Below are positions 1-12,954 of a DNA stretch of 64,000 bases, one piece after another. The DNA lies in assembly GCA_035048495.1 (NCBI GenBank), contig CM068547.1:30511913-30575912 (forward strand), written 5' to 3'. The stretch is from Euptelea pleiosperma. Taxonomy: Eukaryota; Streptophyta; Magnoliopsida; Ranunculales; Eupteleaceae. The notes beneath the pieces were generated by a model. It was not told the origin of the DNA, did no database searches, and saw only the letters and a list, made by a program, of their open reading frames with translations. The position numbers were made by a program, and so were the translations under genes. Each line of letters opens with the position of its first letter. Position 1 is the first letter of the stretch.

Positions 1-217
1 TCTGTAATCCTTTGTTAGTGGGGTCAAGAATAGGATCTTGGTGTAACAAGGTAGACCTGACTTTTTTGGCGTCAAGTACACAAGGGAGTAAACCTTTTGC
101 TTATGATTTAACATGATCTAAATCATGATCACCAAAATAAAAAAATAAAGAACAATAAAATGGATTATAAACTTCTTTGCACTGAAACAAATACACGACA
201 TTAACTCTGATACCAAT

Positions 218-713
218 TGTTGGTATTATTAGCGGAAAACATCAATAAACAATAATACAAATTCGGATCTTCAGATTTGAATCGAACAAAATGATAAATA
301 ATCTGTAAATGAAAATATATATCCAGATTCGCTTAATTCAATCTGCAACGGTTGATCGTCCGTGGATAGATAGTTCTATTATCACTCTCCTACACTTTTG
401 GTGATGGGAACCTTTAGATCTGAAGTAATGATATGTGTGCAGAGAGTGGGGGACTACTACCTATTTATAGAACAAGAGTCGAGACTAGTTCTCTTCCCAT
501 CAAGGAGAATCAATCTCCTAAATAGATACCACTACTAGAGAAATGATTTGGTGAATCACCAACCCATCATAAGCTATTGGGTTCCACATAGACCACGCAT
601 GTGGGTCCCAATATATATCATCATTATAATTGAACAACATCAATTCAATTGATTAGACACAAAACTATATACGTGAAAAAGTCATAATTAATAATAATAA
701 TAATTTTCCAACA
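218..713 (-). mobile_element. LTR of an LTR retrotransposon leaving the window on the left
   Basis: The segment is bounded by TGTTGG at 218 and CCAACA at 713, the inverted ends expected of an LTR, giving 496 bp. On the minus strand it is followed after two bases by TGGTATCAGAGT (complement of 204-215), a primer-binding site for initiator tRNA-Met. So this is the 5' LTR of a minus-strand element whose internal region begins at 1-217 and continues outside the window. Copia-type is likely but not proven, because no pol domain is visible here. The second LTR and the 5-bp TSD cannot be checked. Confidence 0.75.
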
Positions 714-1135
714 AACCGATCACAACCCACAATACTTGCTACGTCATTACGAACAAGCAAATGAAACCGAGGAGATGATTCCAAGATAGAGCACGGACTG
801 TAATTGTCAATATCGTTGACCACAGTCAATAGGGCGAGACATAAGTATATTTAAAACATTGGGTGTCTGGCAAATTAACCCAATAAACTAAGGGGCAGAA
901 ATCAAAAGCCCCATATTTTTCATGGGTTACCCAATGCTCGTCTCTATTATTGCAAACCCACTCCACCTTGTAAACCATTCGATCTAGAGTTATATGTTGG
1001 GTAATTTTGCCTTCTCCTCGTCAGGGAGGTGGCTCACCGTTGAATGGTTGAGATCGATTAGTTGGTGGTCATGTGTGAGATGTGGATTATGAGGCTTATT
1101 GAGGATGATGCACATCAAATTAATCGTACATTTTT

Positions 1136-1459
1136 CCAATATCGAAAACTAATTTAAAATGGTGTTTTGCTTAAGCCACCACCTAAATTCCAAGGACAAT
1201 GAGCTAATTAGATGTAAAGTTTAGACTTTAAACAGGGCCGGCCCCAATATCAAAAACTAATTTAAAATGGTGTTTTGCTTAAGCCACCACCTAAATTCCA
1301 AGGACAATGAGCTACTTAGATGTAAAGTTTAGACTTTAAACAGGGCCAGCCCCAATATCGAAAACTAATTTAAAATGGTGTTTTGCTTAAGCCACCACCT
1401 AAATTCCAAGGACAATGAGCTAATTAGATGTAAAGTTTAGACTTTAAACAGGGCCGGCC
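1136..1459. repeat. Three tandem 108-bp units
   Basis: Three nearly identical 108-bp units start at 1136, 1244 and 1352. Each begins CCAATATC and ends near CAGGGCCGGCC. They differ by only a few substitutions, so the amplification is young. No coding potential is seen. The flanks 714-1135 and 1460-1640 show nothing recognisable. Confidence 0.9.
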
Positions 1460-1639
1460 CGTCAATGCGTGACAAAAATCATAAGCATGGGATGGCAATA
1501 ATGGGAGAAAATTTAGCCTGGGGCGAATTTTTCACAAAATCCTGGCTCCGCTCCACAGAGCGTTGCACTATGGGAAGCATAAAAATGTGTCGTGTAACGC
1601 TCGGCCACTTTAACACGAATGATTTGCTTTCCCCTTGAT

Positions 1640-4600
1640 GGACCTAGACACCAAAATTCAGCCTGTTGTGATCTCTAGCCATTCAACGTGAACGACCCAA
1701 AAGAACAAATCTAAATTCGACAATTAAGATATCAACCCACAAAAAATGCTCATATCCAATGGCTATAGATTACCAATCAAACTGATTTTTGGTTTGTAGA
1801 TCCATCAAAGGCAGAACAATCATTCATGGGTCAGTTAGCCCGGAATGGAATGGAGTATTGCTTTTGGGAAAAATGAAATATAAATTGAAAATGTAAAATT
1901 AAGTCGTAATTTTCCTAACAGTATCGACGATCGTCATGAATCTATTTTTGCGCTTCCTTTTGTATTTTTTTCCCGTCAGTACAATTTATAACTTCAACTT
2001 GAAATTGATGGACAGATCAGGTTGGCAGCCAATGTAAAAAATTTATAAAATCATTTCATGGTATTTCAAGTTCATGTACAAGAACTTCTTTGAATAAAAA
2101 TGCTAATTAGGAAAATTAAACAAGTGTAATTTCATAAAATACAAGTCCGGAGGTGGAAGCCGGCCTTCTGTTTAATTGGTTTTCAACTTTTTTTTTCTCC
2201 CGACTGGTTATTTAGGCCGGCATTAACTATGCAGTGGGGGTATTTGACCTGTGTACTTGTTTTTTCCTCTAGGACTATACTATGATCCAACACAATAATC
2301 TGTTCATAAAATGCACCATACCACACCATACTATTGGCACACTGATGCAGTGAGAGGAATGCTACCGGTACTCGCGAGAAGGGACAAAAAAATACATATT
2401 AAATATGGATGCATGGGGTCCCAATTCCTATATGCGTCGTCGCCAAAACAAAACGTACCTTATGCCAAGTGGGAATAACAGTTAAGTGTTCTGAAACAAG
2501 AATTATTAGTGCACTCGTGTGATTGTTGAGAGGAGAGGTCCATTCTCCTTAACCGGGTGCTGCTTGTCACAGCCCCACAGATTTTATACGGTGTCCCTGC
2601 GACACAATGCTAAGAAGTTAGCCTTGAATGGCATGTCTTCCCCAGCAGCAACATATCACCCGTTGCACAACACCTCGAGGTAAGAAGGCATCTGACATAA
2701 CATGCTGGCTACATTGGCACGAACAAGAATACTAACGGGCACATACATTGAGAAGTGCACGGAGAAAATTCAAACAGTGACAACCTAGATGCCATATTAC
2801 AAGAAAAGCAATGCTATAAATGCAAGTAGCTTTCATGACATGCAACATATCACTAAATAAAATGTTTTAACAGTCCCTGTTGATTCTACATAAATGAATT
2901 CCTAGGATTAAGAAGGTACGGCTTGTTCCTTATTTGATGATCATGCGTCGATGTTTGTTGAATCTGACAACTTTGGGCTTGGGTTAGCACAAATGACTGC
3001 AACCAGAACCTCTTGAGTTGGAGCTTGGCCGGTGGATCTACTCAACCACTGCCATTGAAACTTTAACACTATAATAAATGCAGCCTAGACAGTAGGCACT
3101 CCACCAAATGCAATGATTCGTAGTGTCTTTGAGTCATGTCGCACCATCAGATAATCTTGGCTCTTGACCATATAAAATGACACTCAAGTAAATGTACCTC
3201 CACTGACTTTACATCCTTGACGCAAACCCTTTAACTAAAACCTCAAATTCCTTGAACACTCACGCAATGCATCAATGATCAAACTACCAACTTTCAATTT
3301 CCTATGAGTAGCATGGCTCGGCTTGAATTTGCCTCAAGATTTCTGTCTTCGTCTGGCTCCACACGCCTTAGAGCAGTCACCTGATTAGTAGGGGTAGATG
3401 GGCTAACTTCAGTCTCCATACCTGTGACGTGGTTCCCATGAAACACCTCAGTCCTATCTCCTCAAGAACATGTATACTAAGGATTGATGAGATCTGGAAT
3501 CATCCGGAACATGTATACTAAGGTTTTATGAGATCTGGAATCATCCAATCCAAATCCACAGTTAAGGGTGCAAGATATGTGGCTCGCTCCCTCATTTAGC
3601 CTTCTCCATATACAGTTTTGAGATGATTGGAACCATGAAAGGAGAATTTTACCATTTCATGTCAACAGGAAACAAATGATATTGGAATTACTTTAGCTAA
3701 TTTACGGAGATCACTTGCATGCCTTTATTAGGAACTCAAAAGGTAGGCTGCTCAAAATACAACTAAATCAAGATATGAAAGCCCCCACGTGAGAGGATTC
3801 TCTCCGAACTACCTTAACCCACTTGAATCCTTCTGACTTCAACCCCAACCATAGTGCGTCATACAGCACCACACAAAGCTGATCTTTGTTCCCATGTTAA
3901 TAAAAGCAGTTGCAGCTTTAGAGTTTACCCACACATCCATACATGGCACAAGGTTGCCCCATCTTCTCAACCACCTGCTCTTCAAAGCATTCAGCAAACT
4001 TGGTGAAAACAGGAACTTTACCTCTGAGGCACTATCAAACCAAAGAGCTAATCATATCCACCAATGATTCAGATTGCTTGTCAACCATCAACTTCTTCCC
4101 AGGGATACACACATGATGCAGAGTATGATCGGACAGAGCAATCAGTGAAAAGATTGATACAAGGATCCAAACCATGGCTAAGACGCACCAAGAGATCCCA
4201 AGCTCATTTTCATTGTTCCAAACCCAAAGTCTCTCTGCTTTATAACACACTGAAACACCCTTTTCATCAGACAACCTTTCCTAGAACAACTCGAGCTCCA
4301 AATTTATTTGATCTGGAACTTCACCAAAATTAACTACTAAAAGCAAGCTTCCAAATTCAACCCAAACCTTCCCACACGCTCCACTTGTTGAATTCGAATA
4401 TTACCTATTAGTAACCTTCCTAAACCCTCACAAGCAATTCAAGTCCTTATTGCCAAAGAAAACTAACCTTACAAATATCAGTCCTTTTATTCTTTTATGG
4501 TTCTATAGCCAAAGAAACTAATATACATAAACTCTAGTTGCAATCTTAAAAGCTATATCAGTCTTTTAATTCTTCTATTTTTGCTAAAATGTGTCTACAC

Positions 4601-7130
4601 CAAAGTTTTAATTTTGTCCCTCTTTAATAGTTCAACCTCAAAAGATAACTTCTTTATGAAGGCCTTATTTCCATTATTAATGGCAAAAATAAAGATTCTC
4701 TTATCTTATGAGAAATTATATAGAGAACATAAAATATAAGAATTTGTTTCTATAAACAAAGGATATTAATTTATCATTTATAATTTTTCCATGACTTCAT
4801 TGAAATTTCGAAAGCTAACCCGAAATTTCAGTTTCGAACTGGACCGAAACCTAGGTCGAAATTTAAATTTAAATCCTAGGTCTATACACCTATCAGGCTT
4901 GCAGCACTCCATAGTTGACCACCATTAACTCGTCAAGGTGCATCATCAAAGGAACCTCTGCATATGAAGGACCCACCCCTCAGACCATCAATATAATTAT
5001 TGACCACCAAAAACTCCATTACTAATTGAGGACCTAAAACTCCACCTCTATAACTTAGATATGGAAACATGTGTCAATGTTAGACATGGATATGAAGATC
5101 AGACACTGATCCTGACAAAATCCAAATGCAACACATTCGAACTGTTGACTCCATATCTAAAAAGATATATTAAGTTCATATACGCATGAGACATAGAACA
5201 ATGTATTTAGACAAGCTGATATACGCCAAAATTATATAAATATATATATATATACAACAGCTGAAAACAAGACATCAATAAATTAAGATTTGTGTGAATA
5301 TGAGTACCAGAGTGCATCCAACAGTGTCCAATAGGATGTTGGGCACAGAGAATTTTAAAAAAAATGGGAAGTCCTTGTTACATAGGTATCCTTCATCTCT
5401 CACCAAGAAATTTTATTTCAATCATAACACAAAGACCAACCTTGTTCCTAGAATCATCCGCTCCCTTGGAAAATTCTCAGATGGCACACTATCCATCCAG
5501 CAGTCTAACTATCAATTACGCCCAAACAAGATCCAAACACAATTTTGCAAATCTTCCCACCCACCCCCCATAACCTAATGTCATTCAAAGAGCTAATAAA
5601 TGATGTTTTCCTTTTCTAGCATATCTAGCATGATAACCAAGAACTTTTGTTTGGGTATGTATCATGATCGTGCAACAAATTTTACCTAACGAGGTATTAA
5701 TCGCCCCCAAACACATCTATTTTTGTAAACTCCACATGCTTTTATGGCTTTAGTACAACCTTAATGGCAATAGTCTTCTGCTGTTGATCGCCTCTAGTGA
5801 CTCAACTCTAGATCCCGATAGTACCCTTTAGCATTGAACCGTATTAACTTCTCAATAAGCTTTGCCAAATATTGTATCAACACTTCTATTGATATCACAT
5901 ACAAATCTTATGGCAACATGAGTCATGCCTGAACACAAACAACGGAAAGGCACAAGTCAAGAGTCGAATGGAAATTGATATTTTTAGTGATAGATGAACG
6001 CCAGGCATGTGCACTTAGCAAGATAGTCACTTGCAAAATTATACATAGAAAAATAGCTACCATGAAGCATCAACCAGTAACGAAATCATATCCGTCCAAT
6101 AATTCTCTTCACCATTATGTATACGTACACAAATCGGATGAGATCTATCAACTCCAATAAAATCGTAACCAAGGTTACTGAAGTCATCAACATCAACGGA
6201 GGACTCTCAACCTATTCTTTTCAAGAGGTGATTGATATGTTGTTGGAGCTTCAACATGCACAAGAGTTTGAATGAATTCAAATTCTCGGGACTCTTCTTT
6301 TGCAAGTGGAATATCAGCCGGAGTAAGACCCACGTTCTCTTCATCTACTAAATGATTAGTCTCTTGCTAATGAATGGGTTGAGTACCTTCTTGTTCGTGG
6401 TAATCAAAAGATCCATGGTCTCGAAAAATCCCATGATTGTTGGTGAAAGACTCTAATTTCTGCCCATATGTAAAGGTATGGTCTAATTCAGCTGAAATGT
6501 TTTAATTACCTTCTTTGGTCCTCCATTATGCCCATCATCTCTGCGAAAAATTCTTCTGATAAATTCATTGTAGTGATATTCCCATATTTGGACAAACAAG
6601 GGAAATCAGGTTGATCCAATTCACGTTGGGTTGGTCAAACTGGTCAACAACCAATTGTTCTAGTCAAGGGTCAAAAGTCAACTAGGTCGGGTCTAGTTGA
6701 CTAGTTATGGACCTAGGGTATAGGTAGACTAATTTATGGATTTAGGTCTGGGGTATAAAGTATGGCTATGGGCTTAAGGGCCTATGGATGGATTACTCTA
6801 AAACCTAATGGACTTTGCGTTTGGGCTAAACTTATGCTAAAACCTTAAGGCATTTGGCCCATTGGTTTGGGTTCTTGACTTCAATAATGGGCTCTATCAT
6901 TGTTGTGGGGGAAAAATATCAGATCAATCCCACACAATCGTTGAGGAAACGTCTGACTCTGATCTCGAGGTAGATCTGAAGATTTGATTAAATCTTGAGC
7001 TTCTGGATCTGATCTTCCTCCTTTTCGCAAATGATCGGTAGACTCCTTCAATGGTGGTGGTGGTGTACCTGTCCAAAACACTCTGACGATCTAGTCAGTT
7101 TGTGCTTTAAAGATTGACAGATAGACCACT
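1640..7130. other. Long stretch without a recognisable gene
   Basis: No reading frame here resembles a known family. Weak P-MITE remnants lie at about 1640-1830. A 41-bp direct duplication covers 3466-3547. A TTTCGG-rich K-element remnant lies at about 4797-4880 and a TA microsatellite near 5240-5260. The region 6600-6880 is rich in GGTCAA/GACTAG words. The short open frames have no family resemblance and are judged random. Confidence 0.5.
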
Positions 7131-7189
7131 TCAATGAAGGGAAAAACTAGAAAAGCTCAAGTCGAGATCTCTATTTTCCTGGTTAGATC

Positions 7190-7330
7190 GATAGGAGGGA
7201 GAGAGAGAGAGCACAATCTCAAATTTTCGATCCACGTTCCTTCTGTCCTTGATCATATTTATAGCTTTCTAGTGATTCGTCCTCCTCATTCTGTTAGAGA
7301 TTCGTTTCTCTATCTCTTCTCATTGGTCAA
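7190..7330 (-). repeat. LTR-like fragment shared in inverse orientation with 31876-31990
   Basis: About 110 bp, including a GA-rich run and on the minus strand CTATAAATA, matches 31876-31990 in reverse complement. A TATA-like box beside a conserved block suggests fragments of one LTR or other promoter-bearing repeat. Ends and TSDs were not found. Confidence 0.4.
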
Positions 7331-7499
7331 GATTGTTGGAGTATCTTTTCTGACACCATTTTCCCTTTAAGTTAGATCTTGGATCTCCCTCCATTATAGA
7401 TCTCAACTGCATAGATACAATTGAGATTCATTTAGGGGATGATAGAGGTTTTAATCAACGGCTAAATCTCCTGCCAGGTGTCATGTTTATACTAGTAGT

Positions 7500-8205
7500 A
7501 TTATGCTGACAAGTCAAATGATGAAGTTGGTCTTCTATGTTTCTTCCATTGCTTGATGGGAAGGTTTGCATGCCCACAGACAAATAAATACCGGGAGGTG
7601 TTACCTGACTGTCCGCCGATAAGTAGATAATGAAGTTGGCCTTCAATTTTTCCTCCGTAACTTGTCGGGAAGATTTGTATGCCCGTATGCCAACAAGTCA
7701 AATACCAGGAGGTGTTAACTGACCATCTGTTGAGAAGCAGATGATGAAGCTGGGCTTCTCTCTTTCCTCTGTAACTTACTGAGAAAGTTTATATGCCCCT
7801 ATACCGACAGGTAAATACCGGGAGGTGTTACCTGACCATCTACTGATAAGTAGATAGTGAAGCTGGCCTTCTATCTTTCCTCTGTAACTTGTCGGGAAGG
7901 TATGTATGCCCGTATGCCGACAAGTAAATACCAGGAGGTGTTAACTGGCTGTCTGCTGATAAGCAGATGATGAAGCTGGCCTTCCATCTTTACTTTGTTA
8001 CTTGCCGAGAAGGTTTGTATGCTTGTATGCCGACAAGTCAATGTCGGGAGGCTCTACTTGGACTGTTTACCGATAAATAGATGATGAAATTGGCCATCCA
8101 TCTTTCCTCGATTACTTGCTGGGAAGGCTTGTATGCCTGTATGCCGGGAGGCTTTACCTAACCGTTTAACCGACAAGTAGATGATGAAGTTGGCCTTCCA
8201 TGTAA
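7500..8205. repeat. Tandem array, about 6.5 diverged units of about 110 bp
   Basis: The block ATGAAG(T/C)TGG followed by CTTC(C/T)AT recurs near 7519, 7628, 7743, 7855, 7968, 8082 and 8173. Between these lie recurrent words GGGAAGGTTTGTATGCC and CCGGGAGGTGTTACCTGA. Units are 80-90 percent similar by eye, so this is an old minisatellite-like array. Small open frames inside it arise from the repeat. Confidence 0.8.
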
Positions 8206-9274
8206 TCATGATGATACCAAGAACTCATTCTTTATATCACCTTAATATATCATAAATCTGAATAGACAGATGTCGTTCTTTGATTAGTATGATATAACGT
8301 AAAAAATGATGAGTTCATTCTTATGGTCTCGTCAAGCTGTTCTTGACACCCATCTTGAGGCACCAGGTGTCATCTTTGTCTATCAAATGTCATTAATTTT
8401 AACTACGTGTCAACATCTCATGATCTGAAAAATATGGTACCCACAATAATTATGGGCTATGCAAATCACTTAGCCCGATAGTTTAAAACAAAACCCATAT
8501 TAGTGTTGCTTCTTCCTCACAATGGTAATGAGTTCGGGCTTTGAGAGGAAAACCTTAGCATTTTCAAAGGAGCACAGCTTTCAACATGGAATGGTTGGTC
8601 GGACTTCCTGAAGAAATTCAAAAACTCCAACAAATTTAATGATCCACGACAATGAGAATCACAAACAATAGTTCCATTGTGAGGGTGGCAGCAACTAGAT
8701 GTTTCAGCCAATGATGATGTTGTAGCGGTGGGAACGACGAAAAAACCGGCGATGGGATTCACAACAGGGGCATCGGACAATGGTAGACAACAATGGCAAT
8801 GGTAAGCACTTTCTAAACAAATTTATATTTTTTGCTGTCAATACTTGATGTGCGATGATTGAGTATGGGGATGGCGAAATGGAATGTGGAAGACAAGGCA
8901 ACTATACCGTCGTAGACGACGAAACTGGAATTTCTGGCGAGTATTCTTTCTGCCCTAATGCCAAATTGATGCAATATGAGGGACACATCTGCAATCGAAT
9001 AGGACATTCAGTAAAATCACTCAGTAGAAGGAATCACTCTAATCTGCAAGGCGTCTCACCATGCGATATTGAAAATCCTCCCAAACCAAAATTCTTCATT
9101 CAACTATTCAAATCTTCATCTTAAAATTAACCGATTAAATCCCTACTTATAAACATTTCTAATCTAACTTCCTTAATTCAAATCGAACCAAAACAATGAA
9201 GTCCATTAAAGCTATGCATTAGCATGTGAAAAGGATTTTCCAAAAATTACAATGATTACAATAAAGATTAAAGA

Positions 9275-9955
9275 TATTCAGTTTATGACAGGAGTAGGAG
9301 ATAGAGTGGGATTTTTGGAGGATTTGCGATGTGGGAAAGTCCCTCTCAAACATAATTTCTCAAACCTAAATGAGATAGCAAACCAAAAGTTTTTGAGAAT
9401 TGCTATCTAGTGCATAATGGGCAGGTGGATTGGAAACCGATATCTAGGAGACTTCCCAATGATTGGGAGATTTACGATTTTATGAACCTTATGGCTCACC
9501 TTGATGGCACATTATTGTCCAACCATTATGAGGATGGGCATCTGAAGATGAGATGAGAGAGGAGATTTCTAAGTGCAACCTTTGCTTAAGGCTTTTGTTG
9601 ACTTTCAAATAGCTCCTACCTATCTAGTTTTATTGAAGGAATCCCCATTCCGTCCAATGTGGAATTCTCTCTATGGTCAATGACAGACAACAAAATCCTC
9701 ATGGCAGACCACTTGATAAGTAAAAGAAAAACTATGGCAAAATATGTGCTTTATGTGCAAATTGCAAAGATAGTGGATATAAGTTTGCAACCCTTGTTTG
9801 GCACGATTTCTTCCGTCTCTTCGAAATTCGATGGGTTCTCCCAAGAACCTTATTGGAGCCAATACACAGATTATATGTTGGTGTTGTTGATGTGAAGGCC
9901 ATATCCTATGTTTGAAGGTTATCACAAAGCAAACTAGATGGCAGTTGATAGGATT
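9275..9955 (+). mobile_element. L1-type LINE fragment, C-terminal RT region, degenerate
   Basis: A plus-strand reading with frame breaks gives GVGDRVGFLEDL then a stretch like the zinc-binding C-terminus of plant L1 reverse transcriptases (compare [14 protein letters not shown] in the LINE at 59.8 kb of this window). In-frame stops and frame changes show it is dead. It runs into the 3' end of an oppositely oriented RTE LINE. Confidence 0.6.
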
Positions 9956-10395
9956 AAATCATTGTTTTTTCATTGGCTTTGGGTTATCCCAACTATATGG
10001 GATTGACTACAAAAATCCTATTTCTCCATTCAATTATATTAAAATTCATGCCTTTATCAAGGCAAGTTTCCTCAAATCTAATCTTAATACCTCAATCAAT
10101 GTCTTTTTTTGCCTACCCTTCACCTTTTTACTTCAACTTACACGTTCTTTCACATTGATGTTGTCATTGGTCTTTGTTGTACATCATCAAACCATCTTAA
10201 TCAACTCTCCTTATTTTATCACCTATAAAGGCTACTCAGCTACTCCAATATTTTCTCGAATGAGTTCATTTTTAATCCCCTTTCTTAGTCTTTCCACCCA
10301 TCCATATCAACTTCCACATTTCGGCTACGCTCATTTTATGAACATGTTTCTTGATTGCCCAATATTCTGCTCCATAAAACATAGTCAGTCATATT

Positions 10396-10576
10396 CAAGG
10401 TTTTAAATTTCGATTTTGGTAACCATTTCGGTGAAGTCCAAAACCAAAATTTCAGCCGAAATTACAGGTGAAATTTACAAATTTCGGTGAATTTCGCTTT
10501 AGAAAGCTATATTTCGGGGGTTTCAGTACTCACTGAAACCGAAATTTCGGCGTTTCAACCGAAATTTAAACCCTTG
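10396..10576. mobile_element. K-element, TTTCGG type, with TSD
   Basis: This 181-bp element has ends CAAGGTTTTAAATTTCG and CGAAATTTAAACCCTTG, an imperfect 17-bp inverted repeat. It is flanked by GTCATATT at 10388-10395 and 10577-10584, an 8-bp TSD. The interior is built of TTTCGG/CCGAAA words. It lies inside the antisense RTE LINE. Confidence 0.75.
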
Positions 10577-11049
10577 GTCATATTGCAACCCTATATAATT
10601 TTCCTTTTAGTTTGATTGGTATACGTCGGTCCCAAAGCACTCCCGAAGCACATCTCCACTTCACCCATCTCTCTAATCCTATAGGTAACATCCTCCTCAA
10701 TATTTCCCTCCTTATAAATAATAAAACTAGGAAAACAAAAAATGGTTGTTTTTAGCTCTCTCCTAAACATCAATTTAACTAGCGCATCGTCTCTATTTGC
10801 GTTCTTACCAAAATTGTACAACTCATATTGTCTTCATCCAACTCATTTTAAAACCCTTGGATTCCAAAGCATTCCTCCATAGTTTTAGTTTTGCATTTAC
10901 CCCCTCTATAGTCTAACCAATTAATAGTGTCATCTGCAAATAACACACCAAGGGACCCCCAATTAGATATGAGCAATTACTTCATCTATTAACTGAAGCA
11001 AAAAAGATATGGGAACGTTGCAAATCTCTAGCATAAACCCACTATGACC

Positions 11050-11391
11050 GTGGTTGAAAATCCCGTTTTGTCTCAGCCGATACGTCTAGTTTCGATAAGA
11101 TACCAAGACGATACAAAAGGAATGTATCATCTTGTGCCAACAACTTAATTTAAGTAAATGAGATCACTTAATTTAAGTACTAAAATTGGTTTAGAATCTT
11201 ATCTTTATGGAATATGTACTTTTATAACACATAAATGCTAAAAATTACGTCTGTAACCTAATTAAGCATTAAAAAAGGGTTTAACCTTATCGAGACACAG
11301 AGTTTTTTACATTGTCTCGTCCCATTTTTTCGCGATAGATATGTTCATTCCGTCAGCTTACCAAGACAATGAAGCAATATTTTAAACCTTG
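11050..11391. mobile_element. K-element, GTCTC type
   Basis: It begins GTGGTTGAAAAT and ends TTTTAAACCTTG. The interior holds GTCTC, GAGAC, CGATACG and CAAGACGATAC words and aligns along its length with 11773-12067. The TSD is unclear (ACTATGACC against AGTGTGGCA), but it interrupts the RTE LINE homology. Confidence 0.6.
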
Positions 11392-11772
11392 AGTGTGGCA
11401 AGCAACTCGTTACTCTCTACACTAGTCATCACACACTCATGCATACTCTTAAAGATGTAAATATATCCATTTGGGACTCCTTTCTTTTTCAATACCTACA
11501 AAATTCTATCTCTAGGAACTCAGTCGTACACATTTTCTAAGCAACAAAGAATAAATGGAGATTCTTCGTCTTTTTCCTGAACTACTCGATCATTTGTCCA
11601 AGTAAGAAAATTGCCTCGATGGTTTACCTTCCTACCACAAAACCAAACTGGTCTTCTAACATCCTTTTTCGTCTTAATCTTTGCTCCATCAATCTCTCCC
11701 ATAGTTTCATAGTGTATTTCATAAGGTCAATGCCACACTAGTTAGTGCAACTCATAAATCATAGGTACTACT

Positions 11773-12067
11773 ATGGTTCAAAATGTAGTTCCGTCTCAAC
11801 TGAGACGTCTCGTTCTAGTAGGGTACCAAGACGATACATATGGGAATGTTTCATCTTGTGCCAAAAATCCTCATTTAATACTAAGACTGGTTTAGTACCT
11901 TATTTTCATGGTATATGTATAAATGATAAAAATAAAAAATAAACTAATTTTTTAGGCTAATAAAGCATTGAGTACTATTTTTTCCATTGTCTCGTACCGT
12001 CTCAGTTGAGATGTCACATTTTGTTAGCTTACCAAGATAACAAGACGAAACGATATGTTATACCTTG
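11773..12067. mobile_element. K-element, GTCTC type, with decayed 9-bp TSD
   Basis: It begins ATGGTTCAAAAT and ends TATACCTTG. Flanks are GGTACTACT (11764-11772) and GGTAATACA (12068-12076), 7 of 9 identical. The interior has GTCTCAACTGAGACGTCTC-like palindromic words. Excision in thought restores the RTE reading frame, which independently supports the boundaries. Confidence 0.7.
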
Positions 12068-12723
12068 GGTAATACAATACCTCTTCTCCATTCATCGAGC
12101 ATTTCCATAGTCTTCAAAATATTGTTAAATAGCTTAATAATCCATGACAATCCAATTGTTCTCATGTATTTCCACACCTCCATTGGAATATCATTTGGAC
12201 CTAAGGCCCTACTTGTCTTCATCCTTGCTGAATTTGATTTCACCTTTAATATCCTAATTCTACAAGAATATGTACTCTTCATTTAATAATTTTTGGAAAT
12301 AACTTCTCCACTTAATCTCTTCATTTTTCACTAATCCTCTTGGTCATCGCCCTTAATGCATATAATATGATTAGGTCTCTGGTTTTCTCTCTCGTCTGTG
12401 CAAGCTTGTAACATCATTCTGACCTCTGTTGTCCCCAACTTATGTAAATCATCAAATGCCATATATTTAACCTAACTTACCATTTCCTTTTATTTCTACC
12501 AGCTATAGTTGTACATTTCCATATTCAAGGACAAAGAAGACCCCAAAAAGATATGTCATAGCAGTTCTTCACAATCACGATAATAAGCCCCCCAAAACCA
12601 TTTTCAGCCTCTCATTCAATTGTTACAGCAAATGAGATCACTGTCCTCCCAAGAAATCTACAGCTAACTTCAAGCCTCCAAGCATAGCAATCCTCTTCCA
12701 TTCAAGTGTCACATTATCTTGCT

Positions 12724-12938
12724 TTTTAGTGTGTGTCTTTTTTTGGTTGTGGGGCTCGGGTTGTTGTTGTGACGTTTTTGTTTTCCTTCCCTTTCTGTGT
12801 ACTGCTATATAGTTTCTTATATATATATATATGGTTGTGGGGCTCAGGTTGTTGTTGTGACGTTTTTGTTTTCCTTCCCTTTCTGTGTACTGCTATATAG
12901 TTTCTTATATATATATCCTTTACCGATCAAAAAAAATA
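12724..12938 (+). mobile_element. 5'-truncated LINE tail with 16-bp TSD and internal duplication
   Basis: GTCACATTATCTTGCT occurs at 12708-12723 and 12939-12954. The insert ends in a short A run after CCTTTACCGATC, as expected for a LINE 3' end. Inside, an 88-bp unit starting GGTTGTGGGGCTC is present twice in tandem. No coding sequence remains. Confidence 0.75.
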
Positions 12939-12954
12939 GTCACATTATCTTGCT

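Larger units (their letters stand above)
9960..12480 (-). mobile_element. RTE-clade LINE, antisense, degenerate and interrupted
   Basis: Minus-strand fragments in order from 12480 downwards resemble plant RTE reverse transcriptases. They include RMKTSRALGPNDIPMEVWK (12.1-12.3 kb), MKLWERLMEQRLRR and DQFGFVVGRST (about 11.5-11.7 kb), LDYRGGKCKTK (about 10.9 kb) and MFYGAEYWAIKKHVHKMS (about 10.35 kb). The 3' end near 9970 carries the CCCATATAGTTGGGAT motif typical of RTE tails. Many stops and shifts show it is dead. Three K-elements interrupt it, and removing the one at 11773-12067 rejoins the reading as IVLPMIYELH, close to the expected LVPIYKNKG context. Confidence 0.75.

Noticed and set aside
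7500..8205. CRISPR-like spacing of repeats
   Set aside because: Units are whole diverged tandem repeats without unique spacers, and the genome is a plant's.
9912..10406. Plus-strand 164-codon frame
   Set aside because: It is antisense to RTE reverse transcriptase sequence and runs into a K-element.
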